Part shown: piece by piece, positions 47,911 to 59,469 of the stretch
Numbering within the stretch: the stretch's first letter is position 1
Layout: each line of letters starts with the position of its first letter
Origin: Leptodontidium sp. MPI-SDFR-AT-0119
Lineage: Eukaryota > Ascomycota > Leotiomycetes > Helotiales > Leptodontidiaceae
DNA length: 64,000 bases
Direction of reading: 5' to 3'
NCBI GenBank assembly: GCA_020726505.1
Contig: JAHLEZ010000013.1
Span: 1,364,001-1,428,000 of the forward strand
The notes under the pieces: generated by a model
Databases searched by the model: none
What the model saw: only the letters and a program-made list of their open reading frames with translations
What the model was told of the DNA's origin: nothing
Translations under genes and position numbers: made by a program

Positions 47911-48174
47911 CGTAGATCTTTACCGCTCTATAGCTCTCTTAAATCTTCCCTTTATAAATCTTCCTTTTGATTTAACTTATATTCTTTTAAATTGTGTATC
48001 TCCTTTGTTTCTTATATTATTATTACTTATTTCGAGTATATTATAAGAGCTGTAATACTTACTTTAAGTTTCCTTTGTTAAAGTAGTATTATTAGGGCGA
48101 CTAGCCCTCAAAATCCGCCCTCTACTACTACTAAGGCTATTTCTAGGAATCTGAACTTCTTAAAGTAAATATAA

Positions 48175-48289
48175 GGGGTAACTTAGTTGTTTAAGGGTTC
48201 CTAAGCCCCGCCTCACATAAAATAACGCAACACAACGCAAGAACGCAAATATAAGGGGTAACTTTATTATTTGCGGGGTTCTTAAGCCT
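48175..48289 (+). repeat. Paired hairpin repeats in the Copia-D 3' region
   Basis: Two tandem units about 80 bp apart (48175-48210 and 48255-48289). Each has the form GGGGTAACTTAG, a loop, and then CTAAGCCCC, so CTTAG/CTAAG and GGGG/CCCC can pair. The second unit is partly degraded. The same pair occurs in the right copy at 51708-51743 and 51789-51823. Confidence 0.6.
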
Positions 48290-48340
48290 TAGAAGTATAC
48301 TACTACCGCTTATAAGCGCCTGTCTTCCTCTAGCTCTAGA

Positions 48341-49005
48341 GCTATTTAAAGAGTAGCCTGATATTAATTAAGAAACTTCTAGGGTTAGCGAGCTTAATAA
48401 AAGGGTTCCTGTAATTACTTACACTTTGAGGCTCGTCGGCCTCAATCGCCTTAATAAGACGAGTGGCGAAGGGAGCTACTTTAATAGAGTAAGGGACACA
48501 TTTATGCCCGAAAGAGCACTAAAAGTATTAAGTACTACGCCTAGTAATATTCTCCCGGTAAACGTTAAGTAACGAACTATCCTTGCCCTTTTTATTACTA
48601 AGGGCCGAACAAGCGTAGTGTTAGTAAGGCACCGCGCGGTACGTACTAGTAATAAGAACCGACTTCTTCTTCTTAGTCTCGGCGGCCTTACTAAAGGAGC
48701 TAGTAGAGCTAGTAAGGGAGGAGAGCGTAGTAGGGGCCGTAGAGGGCTCTCCTTAGTCTCCGGTAAAGGAGGAACTTAACTCTATAAAGGGAGTAAGTGA
48801 ACTTTAACCTTAAGGGGAAGGAATTCCTAAGGAAGAGGGAGGGGGGGGGATTTAACCTAAAATATCGTCTAAAGTGTACTCTTAAATGTCCGCGAGTACA
48901 CTAGTTACGGCGGAGCGCTTGGAGGCGGCGGCAGGGGAGGAGGGGCCGGCGGGGACACGAGCCGGAATAGTACTAGCGTCGGAAGAGATTTGTTTATTAT
49001 AGTTA
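48341..49005 (-). pseudogene. Antisense open frame in Copia-D 3' region, Cys/His-containing product
   Basis: On the minus strand, opposite to the polyprotein, a protein-like frame reads SSDASTIPARVPAGPSSP, KRSAVTSVLADI, a Ser-rich linker, a basic AAETKKKKS, YYACSA-like text, GKDSSLLNVYRENITRRS, FGHKCVPYSIKVAPFATRLIKAIE. A one-base difference in a C-run at about 48840-48850 breaks the frame in this copy. The right copy (51880-52530) keeps one frame, with RIP stops only. Its conservation in both copies suggests it was a gene of the element. Spaced Cys/His residues hint at a small zinc-binding protein, but I cannot name the family. Confidence 0.45.
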
Positions 49006-49275
49006 GCCCTTACAAATTCGATCTTACAATTAGCTAATTAAACCCCGACTTAACGAGCTAAATCCTGATACTTTAATCTCGATCACTACACTAAGGGAAC
49101 ATAGCTCAACTTACAGAAGATATAGTTGTTATTATTGTTGTAGTTATTATTATTATTAAAGTAGTTATTGTTGTTACTAGAGGAAAATTTGTAAATAAAA
49201 CAAACTCTTATATTACTGTATATTGTTTTCCTGTCTTCTTTTGGCCTAGCGTGGTCGCTTTACAGCTAGGGGGTA

Positions 49276-49493
49276 TATCACGATATATAGTTAGCGGCAC
49301 CTGTTACGCGAGCCCACTAAGCGGCCAGGCGTACTTCTTGTACACTTGTAACTAATTAAACCTACTTACTTAATATATATATAACTAGCTTTCTTCCTCT
49401 TAACGAGAGGGCAGAGCACTTCTCAATCAATCTTTTGTTCCCTACTACTTTACCAATTCTCACTTCTCTACTCTTTTAGTATTCTACGTGATA
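49276..49493 (+). repeat. Copia-D LTR, middle copy
   Basis: 218 bp, RIP-altered start TATCACG and end CGTGATA. It directly precedes GGAGCACAGCC, which matches the interior at about 45960, so the 5' half of the next interior is missing exactly at the LTR edge. Confidence 0.85.
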
Positions 49494-51470
49494 GGAGCAC
49501 AGCCTCAACGCAAGAGTAATCAAATCGCCGGAGCTTTATTAAAAGTAAGCAAACTATTACGAAAAGGAGTATATAGTTAACGTAGGAGTAATTAAATCGC
49601 TAGAGTTAACCCATTAATTCTAGTAACTATAAGTCTTATAGAAATAATATAAAGCGCAGAAACAATCGATTTTAATTAAGCAATCCTTAAGTATTTTAAT
49701 ACTTCTTTTATAACTCTTTATTTATTTGAAGATTAGGGGAGTAAAGAGCTTATTACGTTATATAGTGTGATCCTTATAATAATTCTTTTTAAATTAAAGG
49801 AAGTAAAGAAGATTTTAGTGCTAAACTTTAGCTTAAGTACTTCAAAAACAAAGTTACCTCGAGTTTATCAGAAAAACGCTTTAAAAGAGCTAAGGTCTTA
49901 AAAAGATTTAGCAGATTATTAATTCGGAAAGTAATTTAAGGCTAACGTAAAGCTTGAAATTAAAAACCTAGAATCTAAAGATTATTAGAAAGTCGTGAAA
50001 GAAACTAAAGCTAAATTAATAAAGCTAGTGCCGTTAATATAAGTTTTTACTTATAAAGAGGCTTCAGATAATTATATTTCTTGATGCCGATTAAGGCTAA
50101 TCGTACGAGGCGATCTTTAAGATAAGGCTACTATACTCTTAACGTACGCCGTAATCCTCGTATTAAAGAGTTTCCGATTAGCTATGGCTCTAGTCGCGTA
50201 TTTTAACTTAGAAATATAGTAATTTAATATTATTAACGCATTTATTAATACAGTTTAGAGTAAAGATTCGCTACAAGTCTTATGCTAACTACTAAACGGC
50301 TATTACTCTTATAACTTATACGTTAAGGTTAATTAAGTACTATATAACATAAGAGACTCTCTTTTTTTATAGTATAAGGAGTTTACTAAGACTCTTATAT
50401 AGCTTTATTTAATCGCAAGTAAGGAAGAACCTTATATGTTTTTTAATTAAAAGAGAAAGATATTTGTGTTATTCTTTATAGACGATATTCTAGTCCTTTA
50501 TTATAAGAATAATCTTACCTTAGTCGAAGCTATAATTACTGGAATTTATTAAGTATATAAGCTTCGCGAAATAAAAACGATAGACTAGTTCCTTAGAATT
50601 AAGATTATTAGGAATTAAGTATAAGGAATAATCTCTCTTACTTATAATATATATATCGAGAAAATCGCTAATAAATTCGGCTTAATAATATCCTTGTTAA
50701 GGAGTACACTACTTCTAGGAGTCGAGCTTATTAAATATAAAGGCATTACTCCCTTTAGTTAAGTAAAGGAGTATTAAAAAAAGGTTAGATTAGTGCTTTA
50801 CTTAGTAATTCTTATTAGACCCGATATTATATACGTAGCCTCGCGATTATTTTATTTCTTAATAAATCTAAGTGAAGAGTATATTAAGGCTATAAATTAG
50901 ATTATTAAATACCTCTAAAGTACTTAATACTTAGCGATTTAATACTTAATAAATTAATAAGAAATTTAGTTATTTATTGCCTTAGATACCTCTTTTACTA
51001 ACGATGCCGAGACTCGACGATCATCTTAAGGCTTTATTACTACTCTCTTCGGAGGTGTTTTTAATTAGAAAGCTGGTTTGTAAGCCACAATTACTATTTT
51101 AACTACTAAAGTAAAGTTATTAAGAGTCGAAAGAATTATTAAGGTAATAATAGCGCTTAAAAGGTTATTTATAGAGATCCTTTTTAAGTTAAGAAAAGTT
51201 TAGAAAATCTATTATAATAATAAGTAAACAATTCGACTAATTATTAGCGAAGGCGAGCGAATTATTACAAAGTTACGTTACGTTAATATTTAGAATATGT
51301 GGCTTTAATAAAAGTATTTTAAGGGGACTTTTAAGATTACTTATTTATTTACGACGAAGATACTAGTAAATAGACTTATAAAGAACCTTACTTGTTAATA
51401 ATTTAATTATTTCTGAGTTCTTTTAAACCTTAAGAACGTTAAAGTACAAATATTTATCGCTTTATAACTT
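49494..51470 (+). pseudogene. Partial second Copia-D interior: RT and RNase H
   Basis: Matches 45960-47940 of the left copy base by base, apart from many more C-to-T and G-to-A changes. It starts with the QRKSDRIAG-like linker just before the RT and runs through RT and RNase H. Gag, protease and integrase are absent. Confidence 0.8.
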
Positions 51471-51707
51471 TCTTAATTTTCCCTTTATAAATCTTCCTTT
51501 TAATTTAACTTATATTTCTTTAAATTATATATCTCTTTTGTTTCTTATATTTTTATTACTTATTTCGAGTATATTACAAGAGCTATAATACTTACTTTAA
51601 GTTTCCTTTATTAAAGTGGTGTTATTAGGGTAATTAGCCCTTAAAATCCGTCCTTTATTACTACTAGGGCCATTTCTAGGAATCCGAACTTATAAAAGCA
51701 AGTATAA

Positions 51708-51823
51708 GGGGTAACTTAGTTATTTAGGGGTTCCTAAGCCCCGCCTTATATAAAAACAGTGTAACGTAACGTAAGCTCGTAAATATAAGGGGTAATTTAG
51801 TTGTATAGGGGTTCTTAAGCCCC
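51708..51823 (+). repeat. Paired hairpin repeats, second Copia-D copy
   Basis: Units at 51708-51743 and 51789-51823 with the form GGGGTAACTTAG, loop, CTAAGCCCC. The pairing bases are retained despite RIP, including the CTTAAGCCCC end of the second unit. Confidence 0.6.
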
Positions 51824-51879
51824 GGAAGTATACTACTACCGCTCACAAGCGCCCGTTCTCCTTTAACTTTAGAGCTATT

Positions 51880-52530
51880 TAAAGAGTAGCTTAATATTAG
51901 TTAAGAAACTTCTAAGGTTAGTGAGTTTAATAAAAGGGTTTTTATAATCACTTACGCTTTAAGGCTCGTTAGCCTTAATTGCCTTAATAAGACGAGTAGC
52001 GAAAGGAGCCACCTTAATAAAGTAAGGGACACATTTATGCCCGAAAGAGTACTGAAAGTATTAAGTATTACGCTTAGTAGTATTTTCTTAATAAACGTTA
52101 AGTAACGAATTATCCTTGCCCTTTTTATTATTAAGGGCCGAACAAGCGTAATACTAGTAAGACACTATGTGGCGTGTATTAATAATAAAAACTGACTTCT
52201 TTTTCTTAGTCTCGGCGGCTTTATTAAAGGAGTTAGTAAAGTTAGTAGGGGAGGAGAGTATAGTAAGGGCTATAAAGGGCTCTCCTTAGCCTCTGGCGAA
52301 GGAGAAACCTAACTTTATAGAAGGAGTAAGTAAACTTTAACCCCGAGGGAAGGGAATTCCTAAGGAAGAGAGAGGGGGAGAGATTTAACTTAAAATATTA
52401 TTTAAAGTATACTCTTAAATATCTGCGAGTATATTAATTACGGTAAAGCGCTCGAAGGCGGCGGCAAGGGAAGAGGGGCCGGCGGGGACACAAGCCGAAA
52501 TAGTACTAGTATTAGAAGAGATTTATTTAT
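51880..52530 (-). pseudogene. Antisense open frame, second Copia-D copy (frame continuous)
   Basis: Minus-strand counterpart of 48341-49005. It can be read in one frame through ISPPLSSLGIPFP, KAAETKKKKS, YYACSALNNKKGKD and FGHKCVPYFIKVAPFATRLIKAI, broken only by TAA/TAG from CAA/CAG. No frameshift is present, unlike in the left copy. Confidence 0.45.
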
Positions 52531-52787
52531 TATAATTAGCCTTTACAAATTTAATCTTATAATTAATTAACTAAACCCTAACTTAACGAGCTAAATCCTA
52601 ATACTCTAATCTCGATTATTGCACTAAGGGAATATAGCTTAACTTACGGAAGACATAGTTGTTGTTGTTAAAGTAGTTGTTGTTATTACTAAAGAAAAAT
52701 TTGTAAATAAAACAAACTCTTATACTACCGCATGTTGTTTTCTTATCTTCTTTTGGCCTAGCGTGGTCGCTTTATAGCTGGGGGGTG

Positions 52788-53006
52788 TGTCACGGTATAT
52801 GGCTAGCGGCACTTACTACGCGAGCCTACTAAACGGCTAGGTGCGCTTCTTGTACACCCACAACTAACTAAACCTACTTACTTTACATATATATAACTAG
52901 CTTTCCCCCTTTTTAACGAGAGGGCAGAGCACTTTTCAATTAATCTTATGCTCCCCACTACTTCACCAATTAGTACTTTTTTACCCCTTGAGTATTCTAC
53001 GTGATA
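52788..53006 (+). repeat. Copia-D LTR, third copy
   Basis: 219 bp, TGTCACGG to CGTGATA, preceded by a GGGGGG polypurine tract and followed by the target duplication ATACC (53007-53011). Confidence 0.85.
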
Positions 53007-53011
53007 ATACC

Positions 53012-53640
53012 TTAATTTAGGGACTTATTATAACTATAATAAAAGCTTCTTAGAACTACTAAGTTATATATATACTAACTATAGTAGAGATATTAGCTCC
53101 CGTGAAAGCACTAGCGGCTTTTTATTCTTAGTTAATAACTATATTATAAGTTGGCTTAATATACTTTAAAAAATAATAGCTTTATCAAGTTGTGAAGCTA
53201 AATATATATCTTTTAAAGAAGTAATAAAAGAAATATTATACTTATATAATTTAATAAACTACTTTAATATATTCCTTAATAATAAAATAACACTTATACT
53301 TAAGCTATTAATAGATAGCGAATCTGCTTTAAAATTAGCTAATAACCTTAAATTCTATAAAAGAAGTAAACATATTAATATAAGTTATTATTTTATACGA
53401 AATGAAATAACTAATAATAAACTAGACTTATTATATATTAATACCATAGTTTAACTAGTTAATGGCTTTATAAAAAGTTTAAATAATAATAATAACTATA
53501 ATTTATAAGTACTTTAAATTTAAGGCCTAATATATAAACATAATAAACTAATAAAAGTATAAGATAAAATATAAATACTTATATATATCTTATAGGGGGC
53601 TATAAGACTATACTAAATATATAATATAACTACCTCGCTT
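53012..53640 (+). pseudogene. Copia-E RNase H and 3' end, RIP-degraded
   Basis: A plus-strand frame continues from the fragment at 42342: LGTYYNYN, RESTSGFLFLV, ALSSCEAKYISFKE, IDSESALKLANN, KRSKHINI, the signature order of Copia RNase H, with few stops. It ends in a LVNGFIKSLN-like motif, and a purine run AGGGGG at 53595-53600 marks the expected polypurine tract before a degraded LTR. Confidence 0.8.
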
Positions 53641-53649
53641 AAAGCTCGC

Positions 53650-56400
53650 TTATATACTTTATACAGTCTATTTTAGGCTTAAATTAGCCGTAAATAACTT
53701 AACTAAGTTATATACGTCTAATATAAAGCTCTGACTTTTATAAGTTACAGCTATAGAATCTAAGGCTTCTAATACACGGCTTTTCTAGGCTAAAACAATA
53801 GTTGTACAAAGCTTCAGGATTTACGTCTTAAACTACCGGAAGTAACTGTATTTAGTAAAGACTCGTTTGAGCTTGTATTTGCCTAATTAAGCCGTCTAAG
53901 CGAGTATACACGTGATAAACTAGAGTAGTTATATAGACCTAGAAATCTCCTCTATAATAGAATTATTATTCACACTAAGTATCACTTCTTTTCAGAGACT
54001 ATTTAACTATTTAGCGTCGTATAATAGAACTAAACGATCTTAGACAATTAGTATATTTAATACTTTAATACTCTATTAAGCGACTATTTATATAGTAGCG
54101 ATAGCTTTAATTATATACTAAGCTCTTATAACTAGCGTATAAAGGCATTTCTAAACTCTCCTTTACCGTTGTTAATTTATTAATACACGATCACTTATCC
54201 CTTTTGAAGCTTTAATTAAGTCTTTAGCAGCTTAATTTCCGGCTATATTACAGCAGCTGTTTTATTCTTAAGTAGCCGTACTTAGTATACCCGTGTTACG
54301 TCGTTCACTACTACTAAGTAGTACTTATATCCCCTAATTAACTGGCACTAAATACCCGATATACCGGCATATAGCCTACGTAATAGTATATTAGCTCTAA
54401 TATTAGTCTTTTTAGTGAAATGCTCTTTTATCTTATCGGCTAAGTATAATTTATAGCTCTTTTTCCCTTTATAAATTATCTACTTTTTTAGCTTTATCTT
54501 ATATTTGGATATTGCCTTTAATTTAATCATTTCTTAGTAGTTTATATAGCTAAGTTATTTGTGTATTAGGTCCGGTATCGTTTCTTGATTTTAGTCCTTA
54601 TATAAGCTCTCTATGAGGTGTATTTCTAATACTAGTAGTTCTAATAGCTTTGTTCTGATTATATTTGCCTTTGTATTTAAGTCTAAGACGTATAAGCTAC
54701 TAGTTTTCGTTACAAAGAGCATTAAGTTATTACTCTTATAACACTTTACCCTTATATTATTAAATATAGTACTAATTCCGTCCTCCGCAAGTACACTAAT
54801 TAACAGTAGCTTAGTACTCTTAAAGTTAAGTATATACTAAACGTTATATAAGATTATACTATTAATTTATATATCTCTATAGCCTTCCGTAAATAAATAT
54901 TAATTATTAGCTATCTTTACTTGTTTATCTCTCTAGCGTTTAAGGCTTATAAAGTCAGTATACACACTAGAGAAGTGTTTAGTCGCTCTAGAGTCAAATT
55001 TCTATTAATTTACGGCCGTAATACTAGTGTAGGCTTATTACACTTCTTTTGTAAGGTATATATAGTTCGTAAAACAAGGTTTAAATGTCTCTAATTAATC
55101 TACGGCTACGTAAGCTATTTCATTACTCCTGTATTCGTTCTTTTAATAGCTAAACTTCTTATACTTCGCGTATTAGTTCTTGTCTAATTTTGTAGTCTTT
55201 TTTACCCTTCTTAATACGTCCTTATAGTCCCCTATTACTCTTTCACCTCTCTGTTACGGTTGGCCAGGGGTTGATACGGCGAGTCGACTCAAGCTTTGTA
55301 TTTGGACTTAAGGCTACGCTTAGAATTAAGAAGAAAAGACAAGGAGGAAAGGAGAGCTCTCTATAAGGGAGGGCTCGAGTATATATATATAAAGGACCCT
55401 CTTAATAAGGCCTAACGTAGTCGAGTGCTATTCACGTTAATATGTCGCAGGCTCGCCACTTAGTCTTCCCTATTAGGCTTAGCGCCGTCGCATAGCCAGC
55501 GATGCTACGAGCCCGTGTCGGTTAGAATACGAGGCGCATCATAGGTCGTAACACTCTCTAACCTCCTTTACCCCTAGCCCTGCCTCTATAGCCTTTATAA
55601 CCTCTGCCCCTGCCTTTGCCCTTATTCACTATTTAATTAGCTTTTATTATAGTTAGTTTTATAGTCGGCATTACCTTTAGCTTGTCCTTCTATTGTAATT
55701 AATACTTAATTAGTTAATAAAGCACTACTTTTAAGTCTCTAGGGTTGTTTTATAATACGCTACGCATTATTTTATAGTCTCTTAGCCTTAGTAATAATGT
55801 AATTAGCTTTGCCTTAATATTAGTATTAGTGAATAGATAAGTGTCGCTAAAGAGCCTAAGCTTATATTTCCGTAGACGAGAGACGTAGTCGTTAACACTC
55901 TCGATGGACGAGTTATACACTTCTTTACTTAGCTTCTCCTTAATATTAGTTATGTATTAAGCTCTAAACAAATAGGCAGTTCTTACGACTTGGATTAAGT
56001 CCTATAGCACCTTTATGTCCCTAGCGTTTATGAGATCTTAATACTTCTTAAATATAACAGTAAAAAGACTAAAGACGATGATTTTCCAAGCTTCCTTTTA
56101 CTCCTTTCTTTACGCTAATTAAAGAGACGCTATTACCAGTAATGCCAGAGAGTTAATTACTTATTCTGAAATTCCGGTGGCAACGAGCTCTTTAGAAGTC
56201 TCTAATTTCCACTTATAAAAGTTATTATAAACTAACTTTAACGATTTAGCCGACGATTTTAATAATTTTAATACGACAGGTATAATAGAGAGCTGAAAGG
56301 TCGACAATTAACTTAATAGGCGTGTTATTAAGGCTTAATTTGAGTCGTAGAGAGTATGTATAACATATAACGTGTATTAAGTCAATTACAACAAGTATTA
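53650..56400 (-). pseudogene. Copia-F gag-protease-integrase fragment, minus strand, split by a solo LTR
   Basis: Minus strand from about 56400 down: a Gag region ending in a Gly/Arg-rich KGRGRGYKGYRGRARGKGG stretch (55560-55650), interrupted by the solo LTR 55252-55553. Next come a protease-side piece (FDSRATKHFSSVYTDFISL, about 54950-55000) and the integrase (KIKEHFTKK, then YYLVVVNDVTRV and NNGKGEFRNAF, about 54130-54460). RIP stops are frequent. RT and RNase H are missing beyond about 53690, so it is a truncated element pointing towards Copia-E. Confidence 0.7.
55252..55553 (+). repeat. Solo LTR of the Gypsy-A family
   Basis: 302 bp, TGTTACGG to CGTAACA, flanked by CTCTC on both sides (55247-55251 and 55554-55558), with no internal element. 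It is the least mutated copy of the LTR seen at 3628-3929. It arose by recombination between the two LTRs of an element inserted in Copia-F. Confidence 0.85.
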
Positions 56401-57236
56401 ATTAATTCTAAGTAGTATTAAGGTTAATTTCTAAACAATTAGAATTGCTACTATAATAAAAAAGCGTATAAAATTTCATTTAAGAAAGCGTATAAAGTAA
56501 TAGGGGAAATAGGGGCAGCGTGATCATAAGTACGCAGGTACTGAGATCTACACTGCACAGCCCATATTTCTAACTAAGCCGGATGTGGCGCACCAGGCAG
56601 CTGTTTTGGCCTTCATGCCTAAGGCCTATTAACTAAAATTACAGCGTAAATCATAGGCCGTGCAGAGTCGTTTCGCTCTAGCCCAAATATCGTTAGTCAC
56701 ACCGCTGCAAAGTACTGATCCGCATGGCGATCTTACATGAATTTGCACGCCACAGCCGCCATAAGGCTGAAGACGATTTCCCGTGTTATAGTAAGGTCCC
56801 AGAGCAAGTATACGACCCCTTTATATATATTATAGAGAATAAGAGATTGGTGGTGGAGCTGTAATAAAGGAACTCCATTTCGCTGTAAAAAGAGACTCTT
56901 TACAAATCAGGTGAGGAAGCGACGACATAAATATAATTTTTAAATAAAAGGGCTTTAGGGTCTCCGGAAGTGGCCATAGAATGTGAATCATAGTATATTA
57001 TAAGAAATATTAAGGTGTGCACAGATTTTAAAATGCTTCAAGTCAAAGTACCTATCATTTTTTTCGGCACACTAGTTTTTTCGGCACGCAGGGATAGACG
57101 TTAACTTAATATTTTGTCCTGTCACGGCGTGCGTCTCTCGTCGCAGGGATACACAGTAGCTACAGTACTTAGCTCTACCCTATAATTTGTGAAAACGGTA
57201 TAACTGCAATATTCCACTGCTGTAAATCACTCCGTG
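56401..57236. other. Less AT-rich stretch; possible pogo/Fot1-like terminal repeat
   Basis: No gene is supported. At about 57048-57092 the sequence contains a repeated TTTTTTCGGCAC unit after AGTCAAAGTACC, in the style of Fot1/pogo terminal inverted repeats. No matching inverted end was found nearby, so it would be a truncated or solitary end. The remainder shows little RIP. Confidence 0.35.
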
Positions 57237-57458
57237 TGTCGGTGTAATACCGATTTAAGTATTACACAATATATTAATATATAGAGTCTAAAGTAAATAG
57301 TATAAAAAGTTATGTATTTCTAAGAGAGAGTAGTGCTAGACTATATATTACCCCGAAGCCCCACCGAACTGCCTCTAGTAGGGGTCTAAACTCCCGAGTG
57401 GAATTTGCCGCACCTTCTTTTACCTTTATCCCCTTTTACATAGGCTTACGGATTAACA
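57237..57458 (-). repeat. Solo LTR related to the Copia-B LTR
   Basis: 222 bp, starting TGTCGGTG and ending GATTAACA, flanked by a perfect CCGTG duplication (57232-57236 and 57459-57463). Its reverse complement matches parts of the Copia-B LTR (shared CTAGACTATATATTAC and CCCCACCGAA). No internal sequence remains. Confidence 0.75.
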
Positions 57459-58497
57459 CCGTGATTAACTTAAAGTCATCGAAGTCAACTTAAGTTATAA
57501 GTTAAATTAATAATAACACTTATTTTGCTTTCTTTTGTACTTAAAGGTACCACTCTACTAATTTGTCAGATTAGAGTTAATTCTTACTGTCCCTTGTCTA
57601 AAAGCCGAAATTGGCTATGCTAAGGCTAGTAGACCCAAAAATGTATAAATAAGGCATGTCTTATGACTACTATTTATTAATAAAAGTAAGCACGGTACGA
57701 TATTTTAAGAATAGAAGACAAGGGCTAATTAAGGCTTTAGGCTCCCCCCGAGATTTAGAATCAAGTCTAATCTTCTTTATTAATATTTTTAAGACATACA
57801 TTAGATTCTGTGCTAAAGTAAGAGGAAAATTGTCACCTCTGAGTTTAGCATTCTATATTTAAAAACGAAGATTTTCTCGACAAAGCCGTAAAGCACGGAG
57901 TAAATCTTGTTTTAATTAGGCACGACCTAAATAAGCTTTTTTATTCTAAACACTAAAAAAAGTCGAAGCTTAAAACATCCTACCTCGTTCTAGTGCCTAG
58001 CTTTAATAACGATAGTAGAAAGTATAATAAGCCCTAAGAATCCCGTCACGAGTCTCTAACGAAGTCTTAATAACTATAAGAGTATACAGAATTATACAAG
58101 TACTTTTTCCCTAAGATTAAAATTATCCTAAATATAGCAGATGTTTTAAATAATAAACATTACACTATTGTCCTACAGTTACGACGACTCACGTCCTGCA
58201 AAATCCAAGGTTTATATTTTACTTATTTATATTAAAATAATCCGGAGTTTAAACTCAGGACTATCGAACTAAAAAACGTAAAGGGAGTAAGAAAAGCTTT
58301 AACGAAGAAGAACGTGGCTAAGATTATTACATTCTCATAGGTCCACCTCCCTAGCAAGAAGCTACGATAATATATCTTTATAGTTCCCGGTATAATAGTT
58401 TAAGTAAACTAAATAAATAACGGAAAACACAGTAGTAGTTCCTTTAAGATTATAGGTTAAGAATAAAAGAAATCATAAATTATACTAGGGCCAAATG
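57459..58497 (+). mobile_element. Unclassified degenerate sequence, probably an old transposon
   Basis: The plus strand gives short protein-like runs broken by stops (for example around 57870-58330, with LRLKIILNIADVLN-style text), and an open piece at 57656-57862 without a recognisable motif. I cannot assign a superfamily. It lies between two solo LTRs. Confidence 0.3.
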
Positions 58498-58798
58498 TGT
58501 TACGACCTCTGATGCGCCTCGTATTCTAACTAACACGGCTTATAGCATCGCTAGCTATACGATGGCGCTAAGCCTAATTAAGAGGACTAAGTGGCGAGCA
58601 TATAATATATTAATATAAATGGCGCTCGACTACGCTAGGCCCTATTAAGAGAGTCTTTTATATATTTATACTTAAGCCCTCTCTTATAAAAAGCTCTTCT
58701 TTTCTCTTTGTCTTTTCTTCTTAATTCTAAGCGTAGTATTAGGCTTAAATACAAAGCTAGAGTCTACTCGCCGTATTAACCTCTTGCCAGCCGTAATA
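58498..58798 (-). repeat. Solo LTR of the Gypsy-A family, inverted
   Basis: 301 bp, TGTTACGACC at the left and CCGTAATA at the right (unmutated CCGTAACA). It is inverted relative to 55252-55553. Flanks AAATG (58493-58497) and AAATA (58799-58803) are a duplication with one G-to-A change. Confidence 0.75.
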
Positions 58799-59165
58799 AA
58801 ATAGTTAGAGAACTAATAATATTAAATGACTTAGACAACTTTAGTAGCTAGGGGAATAGTTATAGCCAAGACTTCTAGAGAGTTCTTCGATAACAAGGGA
58901 GACTATGTAATAAGGTTTCCAAATTCTGAGTATTATTCCCTAAGTTACAGTCGCTTATAAAATCGGCTTCCCCTCCACACTCGCTAGAAGATTCTTGCCC
59001 CACCTACTAGATGGGGCTAAGCGTGATATCATGTGATCAGCAAGCCCAAGGCATATTGTTAATAGAGCAGGTTACGGGTTAGATCACCAATTATTCTCAT
59101 AAATTAGTAATGGAAGAGTTACTATTCTAAGACTATAACCACAAGTGCTTATATACACTGCATAT
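58799..59165. other. Spacer between solo LTR and Gypsy-G
   Basis: No gene or repeat I can support. It is moderately AT-rich, less RIP-altered than the elements on either side, and possibly an original insertion-site sequence. Confidence 0.35.
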
Positions 59166-59414
59166 TGTGACGACTGCCGCTGTCCAGAGCCTCATTTCCA
59201 CCGGCTCCACTTAGTACTGCCCGATCGGGACGTACCGAGATTACTATAGTACTAAATATACTAATCTCTTATATATAGACCTCTTCTTTCCTTACCTTCT
59301 TTCTTTTATAGTTATAGATTCTAAGTTGATACTTAGTATCGTCATATGTCTCTTGTGTTAATATATGAGGCGTCAGTTATACGTGATTGCCGTCTTTCTA
59401 GGGCAAACGTCACA
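59166..59414 (+). repeat. 5' LTR of Gypsy-G
   Basis: 249 bp, from TGTGACG to CGTCACA (inverted termini), GC-balanced at its start (CGACTGCCGCTGTCC). Its partner is not in the window, so the boundary rests on termini and on the gag-pol that follows. Confidence 0.65.
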
Positions 59415-59469
59415 TTATTTATAACTCTTTTCTCTACGTCTAAGAAGACAGTAAATATCCCTCGCCCCC

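Larger units (their letters stand above)
42343..53006 (+). mobile_element. Copia-D three-LTR array (LTR-internal-LTR-partial internal-LTR)
   Basis: Three direct LTR copies (42343-42561, 49276-49493, 52788-53006) enclose one full-length interior (about 6.7 kb) and one partial interior (about 3.3 kb, lacking the 5' half). Only the outermost ends carry the target duplication, ATACC at 42338-42342 and 53007-53011. The whole block therefore occupies a single insertion site. The left copy is a complete 7.15-kb Copia element with a polyprotein frame broken only by stops. The right partial copy is more strongly AT-shifted. The array interrupts Copia-E. Confidence 0.85.
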
